This document shows, one piece after another, positions 1 through 7,112 of a stretch of DNA of 23,334 bases; within the stretch, counting starts at the first letter, position 1; every line of letters begins with the position of its first letter. The translations under genes and the position numbers were made by a program. Source of the stretch: Candidatus Moraniibacteriota bacterium (GTDB lineage: Bacteria; Patescibacteriota; Minisyncoccia; CAIUEV01); contig VGKB01000008.1 in the NCBI GenBank assembly GCA_016867255.1, forward strand, positions 1 to 23,334. The letters run 5' to 3'. The notes under the pieces are model-generated. The model saw only the letters and a list, made by a program, of their open reading frames with translations. It made no database searches and was not told where the DNA came from.

Positions 1-40
1 CTCTGAAAAAACTTTTCGGAGCGAGTAATAATCTTGAAGT

Positions 41-571
41 CTATTTTTCTGCTATCGCTTTCATTACCTGGACAAACGACCTCACAGGGCCAGCTAGCAC
101 ATTAACAAAACCACTGACCGGCTCCTGAATAGTACTCACAATTTTGCCCAGCAGCTCTTCTTTGGACGGCAATTTCGCCAACGCCTCAATGTCTGACTTA
201 GCGACTATTTCGTCCTGCCTGCCGGCCGGCAGGCAGAGCAGTATTCCGCCTTCTACTTTCAAATTTTCGTTCTTGCGAGAAAAACCCCAAATCTTTCTGG
301 GAATGGCGGTTTCCTCAGGGCCAAAAATAAATACGAGTGGTCCAGCAAATTTCCGGGTATCAAAATCAATGCCTCTTTCCTTTAGAGCAATATTCACGAG
401 CGTTTTCTTTATCACCTGCATCCGCCCGCCGGCTTCCCTGATTTCTTTCTTTAGGTCGCTCATATCCCCAATGGTCAAACCGTGAAAGTTCGCCATCACC
501 ACAACCTTGCTTTGGTCCATCTGCTCTTTGAGCTCTTTTACTAATTGTTCCTTCTGTAATTTAGTAAGCAT
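41..571 (-). CDS. rplJ: 50S ribosomal protein L10 (uL10)
   Basis: This is the base protein of the ribosomal stalk; it binds 23S rRNA and carries the L7/L12 dimers on its C-terminal helix. The 176-residue length is normal for the family. The N-terminal part (LTKLQKEQLVKELKEQ, then VVVMANFHGLT at about 23-33) and the KKTLVNIAL stretch are typical L10. Residues 113-119 (CLPAGRQ) are not L10-like: they are encoded by a 22-bp perfect palindrome at 215-236 that looks inserted in frame. rplL would be expected downstream, beyond the window edge. No Shine-Dalgarno is visible before the ATG. The long 5' leader contains an attenuator-like structure, suggesting feedback by L10 itself. Identity is very likely; the palindrome insertion is seen directly. 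Confidence 0.96.
   Translation of the reverse strand: MLTKLQKEQLVKELKEQMDQSKVVVMANFHGLTIGDMSDLKKEIREAGGRMQVIKKTLVNIALKERGIDFDTRKFAGPLVFIFGPEETAIPRKIWGFSRKNENLKVEGGILLCLPAGRQDEIVAKSDIEALAKLPSKEELLGKIVSTIQEPVSGFVNVLAGPVRSFVQVMKAIAEK
215..236. repeat. 22-bp perfect palindrome inside rplJ
   Basis: The two arms CTGCCTGCCGG and CCGGCAGGCAG are exact reverse complements with no loop. The same core (CCTGCC..GGCAGG) occurs at 8031-8046 and at 14631-14648 in this window. It is read in frame as LPAGRQ inside L10. Confidence 0.9.
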
Positions 572-593
572 AAAATTAGTTTGAAAGTTCGAA

Positions 594-650
594 AGTTTCC
601 AAGTTCCAAGTAAAATCCCTTGATTTGGATTACTTGGTAACTTGGTAACT
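594..650. repeat. Inverted short-period repeat array in the rplJ leader
   Basis: The left arm 594-613 (TTCCAAG TTCCAAG type units) is nearly the reverse complement of the right arm 630-650 (ACTTGGTA units). The arms flank a 16-nt centre and could form a long imperfect hairpin between the attenuator and the rplJ start codon. It resembles the 7-bp-phased inverted arrays in the spacers of the rpsJ-rplB operon. Confidence 0.7.
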
Positions 651-652
651 AA

Positions 653-760
653 GACAAAAAGTCCTGCGTAAAGCAGAACTCATGTAGAAAAAACACGCAA
701 AGAGCGCGGAGGCGCCTTGCTAAATCCCCTACACAAGTCTTATCCGGTGCTTGTGGTCTT
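653..760 (-). promoter_or_regulatory. Candidate L10 leader (attenuator) of rplJ
   Basis: Read on the minus strand, a 6-bp hairpin (CACAAG/CTTGTG, 755-732) and a GC-rich bulged hairpin (about 719-698, containing GGCGCCTCCGCG) are followed by an 8-bp stem (680-660, one G-U pair). That last stem runs straight into TTTTTGTC and so looks like an intrinsic terminator. A structured leader ending in a terminator directly upstream of rplJ is the known arrangement of the L10 autoregulatory leader. The assignment is by position and shape; I could not run a covariance-model match. Confidence 0.55.
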
Positions 761-787
761 TGAAGAACTTTCCTAAATTGTAAATTT

Positions 788-816
788 AGTTAAGTGCCAA
801 ATAAAAATTTTGTCAA
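788..816 (-). promoter_or_regulatory. Candidate sigma-70 promoter for rplJ
   Basis: On the minus strand a perfect -35 TTGACA (816-811) is 17 bp from TTAACT (793-788). Transcription starting about 7 nt further would include the whole attenuator-like leader. The DGR target gene has the same TTGACA-17-TTAA(T/C)T pattern. Confidence 0.5.
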
Positions 817-871
817 AAATGTTTAAAAAACTTCCTTTCCCCCTTTCCTCTTTCTCGTTTCTCGCCCCCTC

Positions 872-1534
872 CTACTGCACTTCTTCTGTATTCCCGCTGG
901 CGTAGATTTTCTGGCTGAGAGTGTCAGAAAGAATGCCTTCCACAATTTCAAATTCCGTTTGGAAATATTTCTCGTTTAGCTCCCCGCTGTCATCGGAAAA
1001 GACGCTGCAAGCGCAGTTTGTGTCTCCCGTGGGAGGGCAGGCGTCGCAACTGCAATAGTACGAGCCGCTGCGCGGAGCAGAGAATAGAATAATTGAGCAA
1101 CTTTCCGCTCCTCCGGAAATGTTTTTAATGCCGGTCAGCAAAACCGAGTCGGCCCATTCCTGCTCTTCTTGCCCATCCATAACGGCAAGCTTCACGGAAG
1201 ACCCTTTCACTTTATCGTCGCAAGTGTTATCCGTTTCCATTACCTCTATCCGATCGGCGTTTTGAACATAAACCGTCTTAATTCCAGAGCTTTCTCCTGA
1301 ATCCTTATTTAACACCACCCCAAAACCGCAAGGGTATTTGCCTTCCACCTCTTGCCCAAACAGAGCATAATCTCTGGCGTTAGAAATCGCGCTTTTAACC
1401 ACCCTGGCCGCGCTATCTAGTTGTTTTTGGCGATTAGCTTTGGAAAATCCTAAAGCCGCTAAAGTCGTTATCAAGCCAATGATGAAAAGCACTATTACCA
1501 CCTCCACTATAGTAAACCCTCGGCATTTTTTCAT
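872..1534 (-). CDS. Type IV pilin-like / pseudopilin protein
   Basis: The 220-residue protein begins with a short basic leader followed by GFTIVEVVIVLFIIGLI. This is the class III signal: cleavage is predicted between G6 and F7, with E11 as the conserved glutamate at mature position 5. The rest of the first 30 residues forms the hydrophobic assembly and membrane helix. The C-terminal half carries a cysteine cluster (CSCDACPPTGDTNCAC, about 155-180) that could form disulfides outside the cell. Such proteins assemble into type IV pili or related filaments after processing by a prepilin peptidase; the specific role here is unknown. A glycosyltransferase-like membrane protein lies just upstream on the same strand with a 56-bp gap. 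No Shine-Dalgarno is visible. Confidence 0.85.
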   Translation of the reverse strand: MKKCRGFTIVEVVIVLFIIGLITTLAALGFSKANRQKQLDSAARVVKSAISNARDYALFGQEVEGKYPCGFGVVLNKDSGESSGIKTVYVQNADRIEVMETDNTCDDKVKGSSVKLAVMDGQEEQEWADSVLLTGIKNISGGAESCSIILFSAPRSGSYYCSCDACPPTGDTNCACSVFSDDSGELNEKYFQTEFEIVEGILSDTLSQKIYASGNTEEVQ

Positions 1535-1590
1535 TTTTTTTATTTTAATTTTAAGTCCACTTTCGCAATTCTAACACGGCTAAATAATTT

Positions 1591-3510
1591 TTACTTCGGA
1601 ATCAGCCGGTAGATTTTGACGGTATGGGTCTTGCTGGAAAATAAAGGGAAGCCAGCCGAATCTTTCCGCAAGTCAAGCTCTTTGTTTTTAAAAGTCAACT
1701 CTCGCTCCAGCATTAAATCGTATTTTTTGGCAATTTCGTGGTCAAACCAATAAGAATTACTTCCGGCAACCAAGAAATTCCGTCCGCCCGAATCAATGTT
1801 ATCCTCTAAGAATTTTTTATCTGCCGCCAGGTTTTCGGGTGAATAAACGTAAGCGCTGTTTATTCCTTTCAGAGAGGAAAGGGGTTCCGCCCACATTTTC
1901 CAACCGTCGCCGCTGGCTTCCCTTTCAAAAAAAACATAGTCTTTCTCCCCAAAAATACTTCCCAGCTGCCAAAAAATTTTCTCCCTGCCGGCATTCTCCT
2001 TGATGCCCAAAAAATACGCATTGGCCGGTAGCGTCGGAAGCAGCATTAATGCCAGAAAAGAAGAAAGCGCTACTTTTCTGCTGTCTTCAGCCAATTTCCG
2101 CAATAACTTACTGACCAAAAGCGCTAATAACCATACGCTTAACGGTAAAAGGACCGGGTAAAAACGGCGCAACATCCAGGGGTGATCGACAGAAATTTGG
2201 GGTGAAAATAAGGCCGCCCAGGAGGGAATGCTTAAGAAAAATAAGATTTTGGCCGTGTTCCGCTCAAAAATAGAAAAAATCCAGTCTCTTTTCAAAATCA
2301 TTACTCCAAACAGCAAAAAGGCGGGCAAAACAAAAACCAAAACTCCATAAATCCATTCCACCCTCCAAAAATAAGCAATCTTTGAAAAAGAAGGGAAAAA
2401 GGAAAAGATTATTTCCCAGAAATCAGAAAAGTTAAATGTACCCGAAGTTAATGACTGGTAGTTGCTTTTTTGGTCAATCCAACTTAACCAATCCTTAATG
2501 AGGCGCAAATAAACCGGAAACTGTGCCGCTAAAGTATAAATCAAAACAAATTCCGCTCCCACCGCCATAACTACAAAGCTAAGGAATTCCCCTCTTCTCC
2601 TCCATTGCGACATCTTTTCCCATCCCCAATTGATCTTGCGCTTGAAAAACACTGCCGCCAGGCCGATAAAAATCCAGAGTAGCGTCCACCATCCTTCCGG
2701 CCTAGTGAGGGGCAACATTGCCGCTCCCAGCATTATCGGCAAGGAAAACTCTTTTGAAATACCGTATTTAACGCTAATCCCAACAAACAGCATTAGATTG
2801 GCAAACAGAAAGAAATAAAGGTTCTCCGAGAGTGAAAAGCGAGAAAACCAGAGCAGTAAAAAGTTGAATGCCAGCGCCGCCATGCCGGCGGCTGAGACCG
2901 AACGGGAAAAGAACAGCCGGAAGAAAAAGAAGAATCCTATCAACCCTCCGCTCACTAAAAAAATATTTACCAAAAAGAAACTGCCCATAAATCCAAATAT
3001 TTTATAAAACAAAGCTTGCAGGACAAAATAAGCGGGGCTGAACTGGGAAGACAGATACTCTCCCCTGATCACAAATCCGGGGAAATTCAATGATTGATGA
3101 GCCGGGCCTTCGCCTTTTAGGTGCGCAAGGAGCGGCAACTGAAAATTAATTGAACCGTGCTTTGCCAGATAGATTGCCGCGTTTGCGTAAGAGCCTTCGT
3201 CCCGGCCGGAAAAAGCCGGGAAAGGCGAGTGGGAATAAGTCAATGCCGCCGAAATAACCAGACAAAACGCCAGAAAAATTGTCGTTAAACTAAAACTTTC
3301 TTTTCTTAAATTCATCCAGTAATCTACTAAGGAAGAAAAGGCGCCGCTAGTTACGCCCAAAACTAAAAATCCTCCCAAAATTGGAAGTGTCGTAAAATAA
3401 CCGCAATAAGAAAGCGCGATGGCAAAAAGAAGAAATAAACAGGTAAAATTAACCCACCGAGACCACTTCAAGCTCGTCTTAAGTAAACGGTTTTCTTTTT
3501 TTGAGATCAT
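1591..3510 (-). CDS. Multi-pass membrane glycosyltransferase, GT39/ArnT-like (putative)
   Basis: This protein of about 639 residues has some 10-12 hydrophobic segments. The first extracytoplasmic loop carries FSGRDEGSYANAA (D and E at about 104-105 from the chosen start). This acidic pair after the first membrane segments is characteristic of lipid-phosphate-sugar-dependent GT-C enzymes such as protein mannosyltransferases and ArnT. A soluble C-terminal part of about 150 residues follows the last helix. The likely role is transfer of a sugar from an undecaprenyl-phosphate carrier to a surface protein or lipid; the neighbouring pilin-like protein is a possible but unproven substrate. I chose the ATG at 3510 over an upstream TTG at 3528. 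The family is inferred from topology and one motif, so the substrate is open. Confidence 0.65.
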   Translation of the reverse strand: MISKKENRLLKTSLKWSRWVNFTCLFLLFAIALSYCGYFTTLPILGGFLVLGVTSGAFSSLVDYWMNLRKESFSLTTIFLAFCLVISAALTYSHSPFPAFSGRDEGSYANAAIYLAKHGSINFQLPLLAHLKGEGPAHQSLNFPGFVIRGEYLSSQFSPAYFVLQALFYKIFGFMGSFFLVNIFLVSGGLIGFFFFFRLFFSRSVSAAGMAALAFNFLLLWFSRFSLSENLYFFLFANLMLFVGISVKYGISKEFSLPIMLGAAMLPLTRPEGWWTLLWIFIGLAAVFFKRKINWGWEKMSQWRRRGEFLSFVVMAVGAEFVLIYTLAAQFPVYLRLIKDWLSWIDQKSNYQSLTSGTFNFSDFWEIIFSFFPSFSKIAYFWRVEWIYGVLVFVLPAFLLFGVMILKRDWIFSIFERNTAKILFFLSIPSWAALFSPQISVDHPWMLRRFYPVLLPLSVWLLALLVSKLLRKLAEDSRKVALSSFLALMLLPTLPANAYFLGIKENAGREKIFWQLGSIFGEKDYVFFEREASGDGWKMWAEPLSSLKGINSAYVYSPENLAADKKFLEDNIDSGGRNFLVAGSNSYWFDHEIAKKYDLMLERELTFKNKELDLRKDSAGFPLFSSKTHTVKIYRLIPK

Positions 3511-3570
3511 ACCAATCTTATACCTCAATTTTATATTTTCTCTAAACCTCTACGTTTCCTAACCTTTTTC

Positions 3571-3599
3571 TTGACAATCTTTTTAATATAAGGCATTCT
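3571..3599 (+). promoter_or_regulatory. Weak candidate promoter upstream of tuf
   Basis: A perfect -35 TTGACA at 3571-3576 is followed after 17 bp by CATTCT, a poor -10. It would give a leader of about 175 nt. The closer promoter at 3677-3705 is the better candidate. Confidence 0.3.
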
Positions 3600-3676
3600 C
3601 AATACCGTAATCAACTATACGGACCAGACAACTTAAACGGTTTTACGGAAGGGGATTTTGGCAAATCCGAGAAAAT

Positions 3677-3705
3677 TTGCTTATTTTTAAGTTTTTGTTT
3701 ATAAA
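3677..3705 (+). promoter_or_regulatory. Candidate promoter for tuf
   Basis: TTGCTT (3677-3682), a 17-bp spacer and TATAAA (3700-3705). It sits 77 bp upstream of the tuf start codon in an A/T-rich stretch. Confidence 0.45.
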
Positions 3706-3734
3706 TTATTAGTGCTAATAGCTAATCATTAACT

Positions 3735-3772
3735 GGCTTTCTCAACTTATAAATTTTAAAGTTTGAGAGCCC
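3735..3772 (+). promoter_or_regulatory. Hairpin just upstream of the tuf start codon
   Basis: GGCTTTCTCAAC (3735-3746) pairs with GTTTGAGAGCC (3762-3772) with a 2-nt bulge. The stem ends 9 nt before the ATG, where no Shine-Dalgarno is visible. It could influence translation initiation; this is inference. Confidence 0.4.
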
Positions 3773-3781
3773 AAGAAAAAA

Positions 3782-4975
3782 ATGGCAGAAAAATTTAGTC
3801 GCACCAAACCCCACGTGAATGTGGGAACCATAGGTCACGTTGACCACGGCAAGACCACTTTGACAGCCGCAATATTGCACTGTCTCAACTTAGCCGGCAA
3901 GCCCGCCTCCCAGAAAGGAGTGGACGAAATTGACTCCGCGCCGGAAGAAAAAGAACGAGGCATCACCATCGCTACCGCCCACGTTGAGTATGAATCCGAC
4001 AAAAGGCACTACGCTCACATAGATTGCCCGGGGCACGCTGATTACGTGAAAAATATGATCACCGGCGCCGCCCAGATGGACGGAGCTATTTTGGTTGTTG
4101 CCGCCACCGACGGCCCTATGCCGCAAACTCAGGAACACATTTTACTTGCCCGCCAAGTAGGCGTACCGGAAATTGTAGTCTTTATTAACAAGGTTGATCA
4201 GGTTGACGATCCAGAACTAGTTGACTTGGTAGAAGCGGAGATTCGCGAACTGCTTAAAAAATATGAATTTGACGGAGACAGCGCTTCCATAATCAAAGGA
4301 TCCGCCTTAAAATCTCTGGAAGCAAAAGACTTGAATGACGAAAATTGTAAAAAAATCCTGGAATTGATAAGCGCTCTGGATGAAAAAATCCCGGAACCGG
4401 TTCGCGACACGGAGAAATCCTTTCTGATGCCTATTGAAGACATTTTTTCCATTGAAGGCCGGGGAACGGTAGTAACCGGCAGAATTGAGCGAGGCGTCGT
4501 AAATCTGGGCGAAGAAGTGGAAATTGTTGGGTTGCGCTCCACCCAAAAAACGGCGGTTACCGGTATTGAGATGTTCAACAAAGAGCTTGACCGAGGACAA
4601 TGCGGCGATAATGCTGGCATCCTGCTCCGCGGTACCAAGAAAGAAGATGTGGAAAGAGGCCAGGTGCTTGCCAAACCCGGCTCCATCACTCCTCACACCG
4701 AGTTTGAAGCCGAGGTGTACATTCTTACCAAAGAAGAGGGCGGCCGCCACACTCCATTTTTCTCCGGCTACAAGCCCCAATTTTTCGTCCGCACGACCGA
4801 CGTAACCGGGGAAGTCACCCTGCCGGAAGGAGTAGAAATGATAATGCCCGGCGACACCATGAAATTCAAGATTAAGCTAATAAAACCGGTAGCGGTTGAA
4901 AAGGAAATGAGATTCGCCATTCGGGAAGGCGGCAGAACCGTAGGCGCCGGAGTTGTCACGGAAATTACTAAGTAA
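3782..4975 (+). CDS. tuf: Elongation factor Tu
   Basis: EF-Tu is the GTPase that delivers aminoacyl-tRNA to the ribosomal A site. All G-domain motifs are present: GHVDHGKT at 18-25 (P-loop), RGITI at 59-63 (switch I), DCPGH at 81-85 with the catalytic His85, and NKVD at 136-139 for guanine recognition. Domains 2 and 3 follow, with typical EGRGTVVTGRIERG and GYKPQFFVRTTDVTG segments. The length of 397 residues is normal. The gene is not preceded by rpsL-rpsG-fusA; the upstream genes are on the opposite strand, so tuf appears to lead its own transcript. rpsJ follows after 85 bp, the usual str-to-S10 junction. Confidence 0.98.
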   Translation: MAEKFSRTKPHVNVGTIGHVDHGKTTLTAAILHCLNLAGKPASQKGVDEIDSAPEEKERGITIATAHVEYESDKRHYAHIDCPGHADYVKNMITGAAQMDGAILVVAATDGPMPQTQEHILLARQVGVPEIVVFINKVDQVDDPELVDLVEAEIRELLKKYEFDGDSASIIKGSALKSLEAKDLNDENCKKILELISALDEKIPEPVRDTEKSFLMPIEDIFSIEGRGTVVTGRIERGVVNLGEEVEIVGLRSTQKTAVTGIEMFNKELDRGQCGDNAGILLRGTKKEDVERGQVLAKPGSITPHTEFEAEVYILTKEEGGRHTPFFSGYKPQFFVRTTDVTGEVTLPEGVEMIMPGDTMKFKIKLIKPVAVEKEMRFAIREGGRTVGAGVVTEITK

Positions 4976-5016
4976 CCAAAAATTTGGCAATTTCAAGTAA
5001 TCTAACAGTCGCAACG

Positions 5017-5041
5017 GGGTTCGGGGCAACGTCCTGAACCC
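5017..5041 (+). promoter_or_regulatory. Hairpin between tuf and rpsJ
   Basis: GGGTTC (5017-5022) pairs with GAACCC (5036-5041), extended by about four inner pairs including G-U. No T-run follows, so it is not a standard terminator. It may be a processing or regulatory element at the tuf-rpsJ junction. Confidence 0.35.
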
Positions 5042-5060
5042 TAATGATTATTGATAAATT

Positions 5061-5378
5061 ATGGCAGAAGAAGATAAAAATCGCATCAGAATCAAGATAC
5101 AAGCTTATGACCACCGCGTCATTGACCTTTCGGCGAAGCAGATCGTTGAGACTGCCGAAAGGACTGGGGCTTCAGTAAAGGGACCGGTGCCTTTGCCCAC
5201 AAAGATGCGCCGGTACACCGTAAACCGATCTACTTTTGTCCATAAAGACGCCCGCGACCAATTTGAGATGCGTACCCACAAACGACTTATTGACATTGAA
5301 AATTTTACTTCAAAAACCATTGAATCTCTTACTAACCTTGATCTTCCGGCTGGAGTGGATGTGGAGATCAAGATGTAA
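5061..5378 (+). CDS. rpsJ: 30S ribosomal protein S10 (uS10)
   Basis: A head-domain small-subunit protein, which in many bacteria also acts as the antitermination factor NusE. The sequence shows the standard signatures RIRIKIQAYDHRVID at 8-22, GPVPLPTKMRRYTVNRS and the FEMRTHKRLIDI segment. The length of 105 residues is normal. It is the first gene of the S10 cluster here. No Shine-Dalgarno precedes the ATG, which follows an A/T-rich leader. The 120-bp gap to rplC contains a heptamer-phased inverted repeat. Confidence 0.98.
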   Translation: MAEEDKNRIRIKIQAYDHRVIDLSAKQIVETAERTGASVKGPVPLPTKMRRYTVNRSTFVHKDARDQFEMRTHKRLIDIENFTSKTIESLTNLDLPAGVDVEIKM

Positions 5379-5382
5379 TTCG

Positions 5383-5496
5383 CGTAACGTATAGCGTGTA
5401 ATTTATAGCTTTTAGAACTCAAGAGGAATTTGAGTTTTAAAATTCTTGGATGTTTCTTGTGCTAAAAGTTACACGTTACAAATTACAATTTACAAG
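5383..5496. repeat. Heptamer-phased inverted repeat between rpsJ and rplC
   Basis: The right arm (5462-5496) reads as degenerate 7-bp units: GTTACAC, GTTACAA, ATTACAA, TTTACAA. The left arm (5383-5415) has the same 7-bp spacing in inverted orientation (CGTAACG, TATAGCG, TGTAATT, TATAGCT). Between them sits a perfect 7-bp hairpin (AACTCAA 5416-5422, TTGAGTT 5430-5436). It nearly fills the spacer. Confidence 0.75.
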
Positions 5497-5498
5497 CA

Positions 5499-5939
5499 AT
5501 GAAATTTATTCTTGGCGAAAAACTCGGCATGTCGGAACAATGGAATGAAAAGGGAGAGGTTGAGGCGATTACTTTAATTAAATGCTTCCCGGAAGATACT
5601 GACCAAACCGTTGATTCTTTTCCCGCGCCCGGAGACAAGATAAAAATTATCGGCACTAGCAAGGGGAAGGGTTTCCAGGGAGTGGTAAAAAGGCATAACT
5701 TCGCGGGTGGCCCCAAAACTCACGGCCATCGGCACGTGTTGCGATCGGGAGGGTCAATCGGATCTTCCTTTCCGGAGCACGTTCGCAAGGGGAAAAAAAT
5801 GGCTGGCAGAATGGGCAACGTTCAGATTACCGTCAATAATCTAAAAGTTGCCTGGATAGACCAGGAAAAAAAATTAATTGCTGTGAAAGGGGCAGTACCG
5901 GGGAGAAGGGGAGGACAGGTAAAGATAATGCAAAGTTAA
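5499..5939 (+). CDS. rplC: 50S ribosomal protein L3 (uL3), shortened form
   Basis: L3 binds near the 3' end of 23S rRNA and starts large-subunit assembly. The N-terminus (FILGEKLGMSEQW) and the C-terminal half (GTSKGKGFQGVVKRH at 52-66, then GSIGSS, GKKMAGRMGN and VKGAVPGRRGG) are well conserved. Only about 24 residues separate ITLI (24-27) from IGTSKGKG, where typical bacterial L3 has about 80-85. The protein is therefore 146 residues instead of about 205-215, apparently lacking part of the N-terminal beta-barrel region. The reading frame is clean and the rRNA-contacting loop is intact, so this looks like a natural reduction rather than a broken gene. The start ATG is the only plausible one, and no Shine-Dalgarno is visible. 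Confidence 0.95.
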   Translation: MKFILGEKLGMSEQWNEKGEVEAITLIKCFPEDTDQTVDSFPAPGDKIKIIGTSKGKGFQGVVKRHNFAGGPKTHGHRHVLRSGGSIGSSFPEHVRKGKKMAGRMGNVQITVNNLKVAWIDQEKKLIAVKGAVPGRRGGQVKIMQS

Positions 5940-6058
5940 AAGTGCAAAGTTAAAAATTATTGTGTCTCCTTGCGGCACCGATTATAAAAAATCCGTCCCG
6001 CCCATCGCGATAGGCGGGACACTAAAATTTTTCACTTTGCATTTTAAACTTTACATTT
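5932..6058. repeat. Heptamer-phased inverted repeat with GC-rich central palindrome, rplC-rplD gap
   Basis: The left arm has 7-bp units GCAAAGT, TAAAAGT, GCAAAGT, TAAAAAT; the right arm has ACTTTGC, ATTTTAA, ACTTTAC, ATTTCAT. The arms are near reverse complements. The centre holds an 8-bp perfect stem GTCCCGCC (5995-6002) / GGCGGGAC (6013-6020) with a 10-nt loop. The left arm overlaps the rplC stop and the right arm touches the rplD start. Confidence 0.75.
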
Positions 6059-6059
6059 C

Positions 6060-6701
6060 ATGAAGTTGCCAGTACACAATTTAGAAGGGGAGGAAATAGA
6101 AAGAGTTGAGTTGGAAGACAGGACTTTTCCTGTTGAATTTAGCCAGGTCTTAGTTCACCAAACGGCCGTAGCTCTTAAAAATAACCGGAGAGTCCCCACC
6201 GCTCATACCAAAACCCGGGGAGAAGTGCGCGGGGGAGGGAAAAAGCCTTGGAGGCAGAAGGGAACCGGCCGGGCCCGGGCTGGATCCATTAGGAGCCCCT
6301 TGTGGCGCGGCGGTGGAATCACTTTTGGCCCCCGTAATTCCCGCAATTACAAATCCAAGATCAATAAAAGGACAGGCAAGCTTGCTCTGGCCATGGCCAT
6401 CAAGTCTAAAGTGGAAGATAAAGAGCTTAAAGTAGTAGAAAACTTAAACATTGATAAGCCGAAAACCAAAGAACTGGTAAAAATCTTAGCTAATTTTGGT
6501 TTTACTTATAAACCAGTTTTACTGGTAACAGCTAAAAAGAATGAAGGGCTAAATCGCGCCAGTCGAAACTTGCCTAAAGTTAAGGTAAAGTTAGCTTCCG
6601 GCATAAATATGCTTGATTTCTTAACTCATAAATTTGTTTTGGCTGAGAAAGAGGCCATAAAGATAATTGAAGACAGACTAATGAAACACGATGAAAAATG
6701 A
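6060..6701 (+). CDS. rplD: 50S ribosomal protein L4 (uL4)
   Basis: L4 binds 23S rRNA near the exit tunnel. The tunnel-loop region is clear: HTKTRGEVRGGGKKPWRQKG followed by TGRARAGSIRSPLWRGGG (about 47-87), which matches the family's highly conserved basic loop. The C-terminal globular part is intact and the length is 213 residues. It overlaps rplW by 11 bp, implying translational coupling. The start codon follows the right arm of the inverted repeat, and no Shine-Dalgarno is visible. Confidence 0.97.
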   Translation: MKLPVHNLEGEEIERVELEDRTFPVEFSQVLVHQTAVALKNNRRVPTAHTKTRGEVRGGGKKPWRQKGTGRARAGSIRSPLWRGGGITFGPRNSRNYKSKINKRTGKLALAMAIKSKVEDKELKVVENLNIDKPKTKELVKILANFGFTYKPVLLVTAKKNEGLNRASRNLPKVKVKLASGINMLDFLTHKFVLAEKEAIKIIEDRLMKHDEK

Positions 6702-6981
6702 CTCACTAAAAGATACTATTATTAAACCTATAACGACTGAGAAAGTAGTAGCGGCTGAACAGCAGGGGAAACATACTTTTCTGGTAAAGCACAGTGCCAA
6801 TAAAATTATGGTGCGTAAAGCCGTTGAAGAAATATACGGAGTGAAGGTTAAGGATGTTAATATTATGCCCCGCCGGCAAAAGAAGGTTATGCGCCGCTAC
6901 GGAAAGGGAATAAAAGGTAAAAAAGCCAAGAAAGCAATCGTAACGCTGGTTAAAGGGGAAAGTCTTAAAAAATCCAAGTAA
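6691..6981 (+). CDS. rplW: 50S ribosomal protein L23 (uL23)
   Basis: L23 sits at the tunnel exit and docks trigger factor and SRP. The sequence has the family core: IIKPITTEKVVAAEQQGKHTF at about 10-30, KHSANKIMVRKAVEEIYGVKVKDVNIM, and a basic tail. At 96 residues it has normal length. The first codons lie inside the end of rplD. The 131-bp gap to rplB holds another heptamer-phased inverted repeat. Confidence 0.97.
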   Translation: MKNDSLKDTIIKPITTEKVVAAEQQGKHTFLVKHSANKIMVRKAVEEIYGVKVKDVNIMPRRQKKVMRRYGKGIKGKKAKKAIVTLVKGESLKKSK

Positions 6982-6995
6982 GCTTATTTCAAAAA

Positions 6996-7100
6996 AACTC
7001 TAAATTCAAAATTATAAGCTCCAATAAATTTTAAGCACCAGTTTGAAAATTATAATTTAAGATTTATTGGAACTTAGAACTTAGTGCTTAGAATTTTATA
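6996..7100. repeat. Heptamer-phased inverted repeat between rplW and rplB
   Basis: The right arm reads TTGGAAC, TTAGAAC, TTAGTGC, TTAGAAT with 7-bp spacing. The left arm carries inverted units (CTCTAAATTC .. AAGCTCC). A near-perfect inner pair TCCAATAAAT (7020-7029) / ATTTATTGGA (7062-7071) closes the centre. Confidence 0.75.
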
Positions 7101-7112
7101 ACACTTTTAGCC

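Noticed and set aside
4198..4780. Minus-strand frames inside tuf
   Set aside because: They are antisense shadows of a fully conserved EF-Tu gene.
5383..7100. CRISPR-like or satellite arrays in ribosomal spacers
   Set aside because: Units are only 7 bp, degenerate and arranged as inverted arms without spacers of constant size.
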